Of a stretch of 64,000 nt of DNA, positions 50,303 through 59,778 are shown one piece after another. A model generated the notes under the pieces. The model made no database searches. It was not told where the DNA came from and worked only from the letters and a program-made list of their open reading frames with translations. The stretch spans positions 2,728,001 through 2,792,000 of the forward strand of contig NZ_JBDFLX010000001.1 of the NCBI RefSeq assembly GCF_047237965.1, written 5' to 3'. Position 1 is the stretch's first letter. Each line of letters begins with the position of its first letter. A program made the translations under genes and the position numbers. Source of the stretch: Noviherbaspirillum_A sp047237965 (lineage in GTDB: Bacteria; Pseudomonadota; Gammaproteobacteria; Burkholderiales; Burkholderiaceae_D).

Positions 50303-53300
50303 GCGGCGCTCGCATCGGCTGCAACCGCTGCCAGCACGGCGCGCAACTGGTTCAGGTCGTACGGCTTGGCCAGGGAACGCGAGCGGATGCTCAGGTGGGA
50401 GCTGATGGAGGCGCCGTAACCCGAGGCGAAGATGATCGAAAGGCCCGGCACCATGACGGCGGCCTTCTTGGCCAGTTCCACGCCCGAGATGCCGGGCAGG
50501 CTGACATCGGTAAACAGGGTGTCGAAGACGCCGTCCTTCAACGCCTCCAGCGCTTCCTCGGCGCTGCCCACGCCGGTCACTTCGTGTCCCAGCGTGGAAA
50601 GCAGCTCGCACACCAGGATGCGCGAATCCTCGTTGTCTTCCACCACCAGGATGCGCAGCGCGGCATCAGCGGCATCGGTGGCATCGGCGGACGGCGCCGG
50701 CTGGCCGGCCGCCGATGCCGGTTCGGATGCGGACGGCAGCGGTGGCGGCGCCGGCGGCGGCGCAGCGCTGCGCCCCATCGCCTGCTGCCGGTTGGCGAAG
50801 ATATGGCGGATCTTGCGCGCCAGGTCGGTGCGCCGGTAGGGCTTGGACAGCAGTTCGACGCCCTCGTCCAGGCGGCCGCCATGCACGATCGCGTTCTGCG
50901 GATAGCCCGAGGTGAACAGCACGGCGATGTCGGGGATCAGGAGCCGCGCCTGGCGCGCCAGTTCCACGCTGCGCACCGGGCCGGGCATCACCACATCGGT
51001 AAACAGCATGTCGATATGCATGCCGCTGCGCAGGATCACCAGCGCGCCCTCGCCGTCGTCGGCCTTGAGCACGCGGTAGCCCAGCGTGCTCAGGATGTCG
51101 ACCACGGTGGACTGCACATCGGGATCGTCTTCCGCCACCAGGATGGTTTCATTGCCGCCGATGACAGGCCCCGACAGCAGGTCGGGCAAGGCGTCCTTGG
51201 CCTGGGTCGAGCGCGGCAGATAGATGCGTATCGTGGTGCCGACGCCGACCTCGCTGTAGATGCGTATGGTGCCGCCGCTCTGGCGCACGAAGCCGTAGGC
51301 CATCGACAGGCCCAGGCCAGTGCCCTCGCCTTCCGGCTTGGTGGTGAAGAAGGGTTCGAACGCCTTTTCCAGCACCGCCGGCGACATGCCGGAACCGGTG
51401 TCGCTGACGGCCAGCATCACATAGTCGCCCGCCGGTATCGCGTCGGCCGCGCCGAATGCCTGGCCGTCCAGGCCCGCGTTGGCCAGTTCCAGCGTCAGCC
51501 GGCCCTCGCCCTGCATGGCGTCGCGCGCATTGATCACCAGGTTCAGGATCACATTCTCGATCTGGCCGGGGTCGGCCAGGGTGTTCCACAGGTCCGGCGC
51601 GACCACGGTGCTGACGCTGACCGCCTCGCCCAGCGCGCGCCGCAGCAGGTCGTCCATGTTGCGCACCAGGTCGCCGAGATTGATCACCACCGGCTGCAGC
51701 GGCTGGCGCCGGGCAAAGGCCAGCAGCTGCGACGCCAGCTTGGCGCCGCGCAGCACCGCCGCCAGCGCGGTGTCGAGCCGCTTCTGCGCCGCCTGGTTGC
51801 CCGCCAGCTGGCCCTGCAGCAGCTGCAGGTTGCCGCCGACCACCTGCAGCACATTGTTGAAGTCATGCGCGACGCCGCCGGTCAGCTGGCCGATCGCTTC
51901 CATCTTCTGCGCCTGGCGCAGCGCGTTCTCGGCGTCGGCGCGGCGGCTGATCTCTTCCACCACGCGCTGCTCCAGGGTTTCATTGAGGTCGCGCAGCGTG
52001 GCCATGTGCTGGCGGCGCGCGGTGATGTCGGTGAAGGTGCACAGCGCGCCTTCGAGCACGCCGTTGCGGCGCACCGGATGCGAGCGGTACTCCACCGGGA
52101 AGCTGCTGCCGTCGACGCGGAAGAACACTTCCTCGTCGACCAGCGCCGACTCGCCGGTGCGGGCGGTGCGCAGGATCGGACATTCGTCGGGCGCGTAAGG
52201 CGCGCCGTCCGGATGGCTGTGGTGGATCAGGTCGTGCAGCGGCTTGCCGATGACCTGCGAGGCCTGGGTGAAGCCCAGCATGCGCATGAAGGCGCGGTTG
52301 CACAGGGTGGTGCGGCCATTGCGGTCGATCGAATAGAAGCCTTCCTCGGTCGAGTCCAGCAGCAGGCGGATGAATTCATTGCTCTGCTGGATGCGCGCCT
52401 CGCTGTCGCGCAGCGCCTGGTCGATGCGCTTCCTGTGGGTGACGTCGAAGGCCACGCCCAGGTAGCGCTTGCGGCCGTCGCGCTCGATCACCTTGCCGCG
52501 CCGCGCCAGCCAGCGCTTTTCGCCGTTGTCGGCGCGGGTGATCTCGTATTCGGCATATTCCAGCGGATTGGCGTCGCGCGCCAGTTTGGCCGGCCCGACC
52601 TCGTGCCGGTCCTGCGGGCTGACCATGGCCACCAGCATGCTGCCGGTGACGGGCACGCCGTCGGGCAATCCCCACAGGCGGCGATAGGTGTCGGAGCACG
52701 CCAGCTGGTCGGTATCGGGAAACCATTCGAAGCTGCCGATGCCGCCGGCTTCCTGCGCGATGCGCAGCCGCTCGGCATTGGCGGTCTGCTCCGTCACATC
52801 GAGGCCCTGCACGAAGATGCCGGTCACCGCGCCGGACGGGTCGCGTATCGGCTGATAAACGAAATCGAGCAGCACGGTGCGCGGCGCGCTGCCGTTGGCG
52901 CCGCGCAGCTTCAACTGCATTTCCTTGCCGATGTAGGGTTCGCCGCTGGCATAGACCTGGTCCAAAAGCGTCACGAAGCCCTGCTCCACCACTTCCGGCA
53001 GCGCCTCGTGGACCGGCTTGCCGATGATGTCCTCGCGTCCCACCAGGTGGCGGTAGGGCGCGTTGGCGACGGTGAACACATGGCGCGGGCCGCGCAGCAC
53101 CGCGGTGAAGCCCGGCGTCTGCTCGAACAGGCTGCGCAGGAATTCGCTCTCGTCGGCGCGCGCATGGCGCTGGGTGTCGGCTTCCAGGCGTTCCGCGGCG
53201 ATCGCTTCGTGCAGGCGCCGCACCATGCCGCTGTCCGGGCTGGCCTGCGCCTGCGGCGCTGGTTCGGTAACCGTGACCAGGTAGCCGGCATCGTTGCCGT

Positions 53301-53679
53301 CCTCGGCGCCATTCCTGCCCAGCGGGGTGTAATACAGGTCGAACGCCTGCCGGCCAATGGAAAGATGCTGGCATTGCGGCACGCCTTCGCGACCGTCGCC
53401 ACCGGCCGGCAGCAGTTGCGGCCACGCGGCCGCGGCCGGCTTGCCGAAGGCGTCGGCATCGCGCTCGCCGGCCAGCGCGGCGAAGGCCTGGTTGTAGATC
53501 AGCGTATGCTGCGGCCCCCACAGCAGCAGCATGGGCAGCGGCGCGTTGCACAGGATATCGGCTGCGGTGCGCAATACCGGCGACCATGCCTGCTGCGGCC
53601 CCAATGGCGTGGCAGACCAGTCGAGGGCGCACAGGCGCGAACGTGTCGCTTCCGGATTCAACCGAATAATCGCATTCAT
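50299..53679 (-). CDS. Multi-PAS hybrid histidine kinase with two receiver domains
   Basis: The product is 1126 residues, cytoplasmic (no membrane helix). The order is an N-terminal PAS-like module (LDWSATPLGPQQAWSPVLRT), then three further PAS domains. HisKA follows with the His near 605 (GGVAHDFNNVLQ), then HATPase (NLVINARDAMQG; GTGLGLSMAYGF). Receiver 1 (about 845-960; VAEDDPDV, FTDVVMPG), an Ala/Pro linker and receiver 2 (about 1008-1120; VVEDNEDS, FTDVSLPG) close the protein. Both receivers keep the acidic pocket and acceptor Asp. ATG 53679 has no strong ribosome site. It is the first gene of the kinase-exonuclease-kinase operon. The input signal is unknown. Confidence 0.93.
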   Translation of the reverse strand: MNAIIRLNPEATRSRLCALDWSATPLGPQQAWSPVLRTAADILCNAPLPMLLLWGPQHTLIYNQAFAALAGERDADAFGKPAAAAWPQLLPAGGDGREGVPQCQHLSIGRQAFDLYYTPLGRNGAEDGNDAGYLVTVTEPAPQAQASPDSGMVRRLHEAIAAERLEADTQRHARADESEFLRSLFEQTPGFTAVLRGPRHVFTVANAPYRHLVGREDIIGKPVHEALPEVVEQGFVTLLDQVYASGEPYIGKEMQLKLRGANGSAPRTVLLDFVYQPIRDPSGAVTGIFVQGLDVTEQTANAERLRIAQEAGGIGSFEWFPDTDQLACSDTYRRLWGLPDGVPVTGSMLVAMVSPQDRHEVGPAKLARDANPLEYAEYEITRADNGEKRWLARRGKVIERDGRKRYLGVAFDVTHRKRIDQALRDSEARIQQSNEFIRLLLDSTEEGFYSIDRNGRTTLCNRAFMRMLGFTQASQVIGKPLHDLIHHSHPDGAPYAPDECPILRTARTGESALVDEEVFFRVDGSSFPVEYRSHPVRRNGVLEGALCTFTDITARRQHMATLRDLNETLEQRVVEEISRRADAENALRQAQKMEAIGQLTGGVAHDFNNVLQVVGGNLQLLQGQLAGNQAAQKRLDTALAAVLRGAKLASQLLAFARRQPLQPVVINLGDLVRNMDDLLRRALGEAVSVSTVVAPDLWNTLADPGQIENVILNLVINARDAMQGEGRLTLELANAGLDGQAFGAADAIPAGDYVMLAVSDTGSGMSPAVLEKAFEPFFTTKPEGEGTGLGLSMAYGFVRQSGGTIRIYSEVGVGTTIRIYLPRSTQAKDALPDLLSGPVIGGNETILVAEDDPDVQSTVVDILSTLGYRVLKADDGEGALVILRSGMHIDMLFTDVVMPGPVRSVELARQARLLIPDIAVLFTSGYPQNAIVHGGRLDEGVELLSKPYRRTDLARKIRHIFANRQQAMGRSAAPPPAPPPLPSASEPASAAGQPAPSADATDAADAALRILVVEDNEDSRILVCELLSTLGHEVTGVGSAEEALEALKDGVFDTLFTDVSLPGISGVELAKKAAVMVPGLSIIFASGYGASISSHLSIRSRSLAKPYDLNQLRAVLAAVAADASAA

Positions 53680-53816
53680 TCAGATTCAGGCTTTGGGCCG
53701 GGAGCCGGCGCAGGGAGTTGGCATGTGGAGCCTGAAATTCTAAATGGTAATGCTGCCAAGGGTGGCAAAACAATTGCCTTTACACGCTGCGGAACAAACC
53801 AGCCATGCCGGCCGCC

Positions 53817-54170
53817 TCAATTGCCCCTGGCCGGGAATCCCGAGTTGCCCAGCACCAGGCCTTCCACCGGCTCTTCCGGCGCGCTTTCCGGGGTGGTCTC
53901 GCGTGCCTGCTCGGGAGGTACAAGATCGGATGCCGGGGCGGCGCCCTGCGTAGCCTGTTTTGTCTTTTGCTGATGCGGCGGCTGGGAGCGCGGGTCGCCC
54001 GGCATTTCGCTGAACTGGTCGTCCTTCGCGGTTTCGATAAAAAGCTGCTCTTCGACCACGGTCTGCAGCTGGCTGCCATCCTGCGGATGGCCGCTGCGAT
54101 TCTTTGCCGGCTCGACGCCGGCTGGCGCGCCATTGTCCGGTCCGGCCGGTCCTGTCGTTCTGCTGGCCAC
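53817..54170 (-). CDS. Hypothetical 117-residue polar protein
   Basis: GTG 54170 follows AAGGAGACTTATC, a good site, which is the main reason to call it. The protein is low complexity, rich in Pro, Gln, Glu, Gly and Thr (for example VVEEQLFIETAKDDQFSEMP), without membrane helices or known motifs. It lies upstream of the multi-PAS kinase on the same strand, 137 bp from it. Function unknown; it may be disordered. Confidence 0.6.
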   Translation of the reverse strand: MASRTTGPAGPDNGAPAGVEPAKNRSGHPQDGSQLQTVVEEQLFIETAKDDQFSEMPGDPRSQPPHQQKTKQATQGAAPASDLVPPEQARETTPESAPEEPVEGLVLGNSGFPARGN

Positions 54171-54363
54171 GATAAGTCTCCTTGTTTTCCTGACAATTCT
54201 GCATCATAGGCGCAAGCCTTTCGCGCTGGTGTCAGAGAGGCGGCGGCCATTGCGTAGGAAAACGCTGATTTTCCAATCCGGCCAGGGCTTGACTGAATGC
54301 CGGGGGCAAATGGCTTCTTACAGTAAAATCGACCGGTATACGAACTGCGAGCGAGGTGTTGCA

Positions 54364-54609
54364 ATGAGTGATCAGACCGATAAAGAGCAGTTTGCGGCCG
54401 ACCTGGAGCAGCGTTTCCAGGACCTGATGCAATGGGCCGTCACCAGCTGGCCGGACCGGGAGCGTCCGGTTTCCCTGGCTGACTTCGAGGATGTCAGGAA
54501 AGCGGTGCATGCCATCAGCCAGCGCGTGCGCCATCCCAGGGGCGAGGCGCTGGCGCCCTCCGAAGGCGGCGCCCAGTTCGTCAGCGTCGCGCCCGCGCCC
54601 TGGCCTTGA
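54364..54609 (+). CDS. Hypothetical small acidic protein
   Basis: The product is 81 residues. ATG 54364 (MSDQTDKEQF) follows GAGGTGTTGCA. It is predicted helical: FAADLEQRFQDLMQWAVTSW and LADFEDVRKAVHAISQRVR. No signal peptide or known domain. The third hybrid kinase gene begins 131 bp later on the same strand, so it may be co-transcribed. Family not recognised. Confidence 0.7.
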   Translation: MSDQTDKEQFAADLEQRFQDLMQWAVTSWPDRERPVSLADFEDVRKAVHAISQRVRHPRGEALAPSEGGAQFVSVAPAPWP

Positions 54610-54740
54610 ACGCCACGCCAGCCCTCATGCCCGATGACGTCCCCGGCGCCTCCCGGCCTGGTGCGCCGGCGCACGCGCGCGTCCCTGACGGCCACGTGCG
54701 CTGGCGCGCCAGGCCGCCGCAGCACCGGAGGTAGGCCAGA

Positions 54741-57665
54741 GTGAGCCAGACAGCACAGAGCAATTTCGATTTGCTCGCCGGCGGCGGCGAGATGCGCGCC
54801 CGCATGCGCAGCCACGACTGGAGCGATTCGCCGCTGGGACCGCCGGCCACCTGGCCGTCGTCGCTGCGCACCGCGGTCGGCATCATGCTCAACTCCAGCT
54901 TCCCGATGTTCCTGGCCTGGGGCCCGGCGCTGACCTTCCTGTTCAACGACGCCTACATCCCCGTGCTGGGCAACAAGCAGCAGCATGCGCTGGCGACGCC
55001 GTTCGCGCAGCTCTGGTCGGATATCTGGTCGGACATCAGTCCGCTGGTGGACACGGCCCTGTCGGGGGAATCGATCTTCGCCGACAACCTGCTGCTGGTC
55101 ATGGAGCGCAACGGCTTTCCCGAGGAAACCTACTTTACCTTCTCCTACAGCCCCATCCACGACGAATCCGGCCAGGTGGCCGGCATGTTCTGCGCCTGCA
55201 CCGAGACCACGCTGCAGATCCTGTCGGAACGGCGCCAGCGCTTCCAGCTGGAAATCGCGGACCGGCTGCGCGGCCTGACCGAACCGGGCCAGATTACCGA
55301 AACCGCGTCCGCCCTGCTCGGCCGCCACCTCGGCCTGACCCGCGTGTTGTATGCGCAGATCGCCGCGGACGGGCGGCAGCTGCGCATCAACAGCGACTGG
55401 CATGACGGCAGCGTGCCGGGCATCCAGGGCCAGACCTATCCGGTTGCGAACCTCGGCGCGGCGCTGGCCGAGAACGTGCAGCGCGGCGGCCCGTTCTGGG
55501 TCACCGATATGGAGACCGACAGCCGCACCGCGGCCCACGTATCGCTGTATGACAGCGTGGCGGTGCGGGCGCTGCTGGCAGTGCCGCTGCGCAAGACCGG
55601 CCAGGAGCAAAGCCTGCTGGTGCTGGCCCAGGCCGCGCCGCGCCGCTGGCGCGACGGCGACGTGGCGCTGGCCGAGGACATCGCCGAACGCATCTGGTCG
55701 GCGGTGGAAAGGGCGTCCGCCGAAGCCAGCCGGCGCCAGGCGGAAGCGGCGCTGTCGCGCCAGCTGGCGGCCGAAGGCGACCGCCTGCGCGGCCTGTTCG
55801 AGCAGGCGCCCGGCTTCATGGCCGTGGTGCGCGGCCCCAACCATGTGTTCGAACTGGCCAACAAGAGCTTCACGCAGCTGATCGACCGCAGGAACATCCT
55901 GGGCAAGAGCGTGCGCGAGGTGTTGCCCGAGTTGCGGGCGCAGGGCTTCTTCGACCTGCTCGACCAGGTGTATGCCAGCGGCCAGCCCTTCTTCGGCCAT
56001 GAGTCGCTGCTGGTGCTGCAGCCCCGGCCGGAGGTCGCGCCGGCCCGGCGCTTCATCAATTTCATCTACCAGCCGGTGCTCGGGCTGGACGGCGCGGTAT
56101 CGGGCATCTTCATCGAAGGCTATGACGTCACCGACCGGCGGCTGGCGGCCGAGGCGGTGCATGACAGCGAGGAACGGCTGCGCGAGGGACTGCAGGTCGG
56201 GCGCATGGTGGTGTGGGACTGGGACCTGAAGCAGGACAAGGTGCGTTATTCCTTCAATGTGAAGGACGTATTCGGGCATGGCCAGGACGATGCGCCGCCG
56301 GGCTGGTCGGCGGTCCATCCGGAAGACATGGCCCAGATCGGCGGCGTGGTGCAGAAGGCCATCGCCGAGCGCAGGGAGTATGAAGGCACGGTGCGCATGA
56401 TCCGCCCCGACAATGGCGCCACGATCTGGGTCGAGGCGCGCGGCAAGGTGGTGTGCGACGACGCCGGCGAGCCGGTGCTGGTGCGCGGCATCTCGATCGA
56501 CGTCACCGAGCGCAAGCGCGCCGAGGAAGCGCTGCGCGCGGCCGACCGCAGGAAGGACGAGTTCCTGGCGATGCTGGCGCATGAACTGCGCAATCCGCTG
56601 GCGCCGATCAGCACCGCCGCCCAGCTGCTGCGCCTGGCGCAGGTGGACGATCCGCGCATTGCCCGGACCAGCGACATCATCAGCCGGCAGGTGGAGCACA
56701 TGACCAGCCTGATCGACGACCTGCTGGATGTGTCCCGGGTCACGCGCGGCCTGGTCACGCTGGAAAAGGAAGCGGTGATGCTGGACCAGGTCGTTGCCAG
56801 CACCCTGGAACAGGTGCGTTCGCTGGTGGAGTCGCGGCGCCATCATCTCGATATCGATATCGCGCCGGGCATGCCGCCGCTTCTGGGCGACCGCATCCGC
56901 CTGGTCCAGATCTGCACCAACCTGCTCAACAATGCCGCCAAGTACACGCCGCCGGGCGGCGAGCTGCAGCTGCGGGCGCGGGTGGAGGACGGCATGCTGG
57001 CGCTGACGGTCTCCGACAACGGCATCGGCATGCCGCCGGACCTGCTGCCGCATGTGTTCGACCTGTTTACCCAGGGCGAGCGCTCTCCGGACCGCGCCCA
57101 GGGCGGATTGGGTCTCGGGCTGGCCCTGGTCAAGAGCCTGGCGGAACTGCATGGCGGCCGGGTGGCGGCCCATAGCGAGGGGCCGGGCAAGGGCAGCACG
57201 TTCTCGGTCTACCTGCCGCTGGCGCCGGGCCAGCACCTGAGCCTGCCGCCCGTGCAGGATGGCAGCCATCAGGCGCACGTCGCGCCGGCCTCTTCAGTGC
57301 TGCTGGTGGATGACAACGTCGACGCCGCCAATACGCTGGCGATGCTGCTGGAACTGCAGGGCTACCAGGTCTCGGTGGCCTACCAGGCGCAGGACGCGCT
57401 GGAGCAGGCGGCGGCACAGGCGCCCGGCATCTGCCTGCTCGACATCGGCCTGCCGGACATGGACGGCTATGAACTGGCGCGCCGCCTGCGCGCCTCGCCC
57501 GCCACCAGCGACGCCGTGCTGATTGCGCTGACCGGCTACGGCCAGGCGCAGGACCGCGAGCGCTCGGTGCTGGCGGGCTTCGACCATCACCTGGTCAAGC
57601 CGGTGGAGATCGACCGGTTGATCGCGCTTCTGGCGCGCATCGGCAGGCAGGCCCGCGCCGCCTGA
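54741..57665 (+). CDS. PAS-GAF hybrid histidine kinase with C-terminal receiver
   Basis: The product is 974 residues, soluble. GTG 54741 follows GGAGGT with an 8-base spacer. Order: PAS-like module (HDWSDSPLGPPATWPSSLRT), GAF domain (about 165-330), and PAS domains (FEQAPGFMAVVRGPNHVFEL; VWDWDLKQDKVRYSFNVKDV). HisKA follows with the His near 613 (AMLAHELRNPLAPIS), then HATPase (NLLNNAAKYTPPGGE; GGLGLGLALVKSLAEL) and receiver (about 852-965; LLVDDNVDAANTLAML, CLLDIGLPDMDGYELA). Its first PAS modules are clearly related to those of the multi-PAS kinase on the other strand. No regulator gene with DNA-binding domain adjoins. Input unknown. Confidence 0.93.
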   Translation: MSQTAQSNFDLLAGGGEMRARMRSHDWSDSPLGPPATWPSSLRTAVGIMLNSSFPMFLAWGPALTFLFNDAYIPVLGNKQQHALATPFAQLWSDIWSDISPLVDTALSGESIFADNLLLVMERNGFPEETYFTFSYSPIHDESGQVAGMFCACTETTLQILSERRQRFQLEIADRLRGLTEPGQITETASALLGRHLGLTRVLYAQIAADGRQLRINSDWHDGSVPGIQGQTYPVANLGAALAENVQRGGPFWVTDMETDSRTAAHVSLYDSVAVRALLAVPLRKTGQEQSLLVLAQAAPRRWRDGDVALAEDIAERIWSAVERASAEASRRQAEAALSRQLAAEGDRLRGLFEQAPGFMAVVRGPNHVFELANKSFTQLIDRRNILGKSVREVLPELRAQGFFDLLDQVYASGQPFFGHESLLVLQPRPEVAPARRFINFIYQPVLGLDGAVSGIFIEGYDVTDRRLAAEAVHDSEERLREGLQVGRMVVWDWDLKQDKVRYSFNVKDVFGHGQDDAPPGWSAVHPEDMAQIGGVVQKAIAERREYEGTVRMIRPDNGATIWVEARGKVVCDDAGEPVLVRGISIDVTERKRAEEALRAADRRKDEFLAMLAHELRNPLAPISTAAQLLRLAQVDDPRIARTSDIISRQVEHMTSLIDDLLDVSRVTRGLVTLEKEAVMLDQVVASTLEQVRSLVESRRHHLDIDIAPGMPPLLGDRIRLVQICTNLLNNAAKYTPPGGELQLRARVEDGMLALTVSDNGIGMPPDLLPHVFDLFTQGERSPDRAQGGLGLGLALVKSLAELHGGRVAAHSEGPGKGSTFSVYLPLAPGQHLSLPPVQDGSHQAHVAPASSVLLVDDNVDAANTLAMLLELQGYQVSVAYQAQDALEQAAAQAPGICLLDIGLPDMDGYELARRLRASPATSDAVLIALTGYGQAQDRERSVLAGFDHHLVKPVEIDRLIALLARIGRQARAA

Positions 57666-57696
57666 TTCGGGGCGGCGCCGCCTTGCCCGCCAGCGC

Positions 57697-58326
57697 TCAG
57701 GCCTTGGGCGCGCGCTTTTTGGCCACCGTCTTGCGGGCGCGCGGCTTGGCCTTCTCCGCTTCCGGCGCCTTGGGTTCGCTGCGCGACTCGGCGCGCGGCT
57801 CGGCGGTCACCGCCGTGCTGACGGCCTGCTTGAACTGATCCTGCAGCAGGTTCCACCAGGCTGCCGGATTGGCGAAGGCGGTGGCATTGCCCATGTCGGC
57901 ATTGGCCTGCGGCGGCTCGCTTCCCGGCTGGTCGCCGGCGCCCGGCGTGGGCGGTTTTTCTGCCTGCGGCGGGGCAAACGAGAAGGCCTTGCCCATATCC
58001 GCGGCGGGCTTGCTGTCGGCCGACGCCGGCTGCGGCATGCCGGCCTGCGCCAGGGAATTCATGCTGTTGCTCATGGTGTGCAGCGCGGCCAGCGTGGCGC
58101 TCTGGACTTCCAGCGCCTGTATCGTGCTGCGCAGCATGCTCATGTTGACGTTGAGCCAGGACTCGACTGCCTTCAGGTCGGCAATCTGCTTGTTCACGTC
58201 GTCGACGGACAGGGAAGGCATTGCCATGCCGGGTATCTTCATGCCGCCCCACAGGTTCTTGACGAACTCCAGTGTGTCGGTCATCGCGCCCACGCCTGGA
58301 ATGCCGGACATGCTCGAATCTGCCAT
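57697..58326 (-). CDS. phaM: PhaM-type polyhydroxyalkanoate granule regulator
   Basis: The product is 209 residues. ATG 58326 follows GTGGAGATCAGC. It has the PhaM core (MTDTLEFVKNLWGGM, MAMPSLSVDDVNKQIADLKA, VESWLNVNMSMLRSTIQALE), an Ala/Pro-rich middle, NPAAWWNLLQDQFKQAVSTA, and a basic Lys/Arg/Ala/Pro tail (KPRARKTVAKKRAPKA). In Cupriavidus, PhaM activates PHA synthase and links granules to the nucleoid through such a tail. It implies the cell stores polyhydroxybutyrate. It is convergent with the PAS-GAF kinase. Confidence rests on wording and tail type. Confidence 0.88.
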   Translation of the reverse strand: MADSSMSGIPGVGAMTDTLEFVKNLWGGMKIPGMAMPSLSVDDVNKQIADLKAVESWLNVNMSMLRSTIQALEVQSATLAALHTMSNSMNSLAQAGMPQPASADSKPAADMGKAFSFAPPQAEKPPTPGAGDQPGSEPPQANADMGNATAFANPAAWWNLLQDQFKQAVSTAVTAEPRAESRSEPKAPEAEKAKPRARKTVAKKRAPKA

Positions 58327-58444
58327 GCTGATCTCCACGTTTGATGTCCGACTAGCGTAGCAGAAAAGCCACATAAAAAAACCTGCCCGGGCAACGATTC
58401 CAGTGGCGGGTTAATACATCTTGACCTTGATCGAAGCCGGAGTT

Positions 58445-59686
58445 CTACGGCCGCGTCATCCGGCAACTGGTCGGCAGGGCGGTTTCCTCGACCGACAGAT
58501 AACGCTCGGTGCGAAAGCCGTAGCCGCTGCCTTCATTGTCGAAGCGCGCGCCCTCGCCCTTTTTCTGCATCACCGACACATACAGCGGCTGGATCAGCTG
58601 ATGGTCGGCGGCGCGCATGGTGGCCTGGTGGAAGCTGTTCCTGAACTGCGCGCCTTCCAGCGCCCGCGCCACCGCCGCCGCCTCCGTGCTGCCGGCCTTT
58701 TCGATCGCCGCCGCCAGCATGGCCACCATCACATGCATGCGCAGATGCACGTAGTCGTCCTTCGGCGACGGATAGCGCTTGCCGAAAGCCTGGTAGAACG
58801 CGTCGCTGGCCGTGCCGCCTGCATTCGGATGCCACTCGGCCACTGCCCGCACCCGTCCCACGCCGGCGTCGCCAATCGCGGCCGGCGCGCCCAGGCCGTT
58901 GCCGTAGAAGGTGTAGAACTTGGCGTCCAGGCCGGCCTCGCGCGCCGCCTTGACCAGGAGCGTCAGGTCGTTGCCCCAGTTGCCGGTGACGATGCTGTCG
59001 GCGCCGCTGGCGCGGATCTTGGCCACGTAGGGGGAAAAGTCCTTGATCTTGCCGATCGGGTGCAGTTCGTCGCCGACGATGGCAATGTCCGGCCGCTTGG
59101 CTTCGAGCATGCTGCGCGCCGCCTTCGCGGTCTGGCGGCCGAAGCTGTAGTCCTGGCCGATCAGATAGACCTTCTTCGCATGGCTGTCCTGGCGTATCAC
59201 CTCGGTCAGCGCATGCATGCGCATGTCGGCATGGGCGTCGAAGCGGAAATGCCAGAAGCTGCATTTTTCATTGGTCAGCGCCGGGTCCACCGCGGAATAG
59301 TTCAGGAACAGGATGCGCTGGTCGGGCGCGCGGCCATTGTGCCGCTCTACCGCGTCGATCAGCGCCGACGCCACCGCCGAGCTGTTGCCCTGCATCAGGA
59401 AGCCGATGCGCTGGTCGGCCAGGCGGCGGAATTCGATCAGCGCCTCTTCCACGCCCTGCTTGCTGTCGAACACGGTTAGCGCCAGCGGATGCCTGCCGTC
59501 GGGCAGACGCACGCCGCCGGAGGCGTTGATCTTGTCGACCGCCAGCTGGACATTGCGCGCGACGGCCTCGCCGGCATTGGCAAAGGGGCCGGACATGCCT
59601 TCGACCATGCCGATCCGGATCGGCGCGCCGGCCGCGGCGCCCTTGGCAAGAAGCAGCAGCAGCGCCGCCAGCAGTGTTCTGAACAT
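58445..59686 (-). CDS. ABC transporter substrate-binding protein, branched-chain amino acid type
   Basis: The product is 413 residues with a Sec signal peptide (MFRTLLAALLLLLAKGAAAG). The mature part is a type I periplasmic binding protein of the LivJ/Peripla_BP_6 kind: IRIGMVEGMSGPFANAGEAV, GVRLPDGRHPLALTVFDSKQ, KVYLIGQDYSFGRQTAKAAR and ADSIVTGNWGNDLTLLVKAA. No permease or ATPase gene adjoins, so it is either an orphan binder for a remote transporter or a sensor. The ligand is unknown. The upstream neighbour, a DUF3108 gene, is divergent. Confidence 0.9.
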   Translation of the reverse strand: MFRTLLAALLLLLAKGAAAGAPIRIGMVEGMSGPFANAGEAVARNVQLAVDKINASGGVRLPDGRHPLALTVFDSKQGVEEALIEFRRLADQRIGFLMQGNSSAVASALIDAVERHNGRAPDQRILFLNYSAVDPALTNEKCSFWHFRFDAHADMRMHALTEVIRQDSHAKKVYLIGQDYSFGRQTAKAARSMLEAKRPDIAIVGDELHPIGKIKDFSPYVAKIRASGADSIVTGNWGNDLTLLVKAAREAGLDAKFYTFYGNGLGAPAAIGDAGVGRVRAVAEWHPNAGGTASDAFYQAFGKRYPSPKDDYVHLRMHVMVAMLAAAIEKAGSTEAAAVARALEGAQFRNSFHQATMRAADHQLIQPLYVSVMQKKGEGARFDNEGSGYGFRTERYLSVEETALPTSCRMTRP

Positions 59687-59778
59687 GGTGCCCCCGCGAA
59701 AAAGGCGCCATTCTACTTGCTCTGCCGCGCCGCAGCATGACCGGCGACCGTTGGCCGCCGAGCGGCTACACTAGCGAA

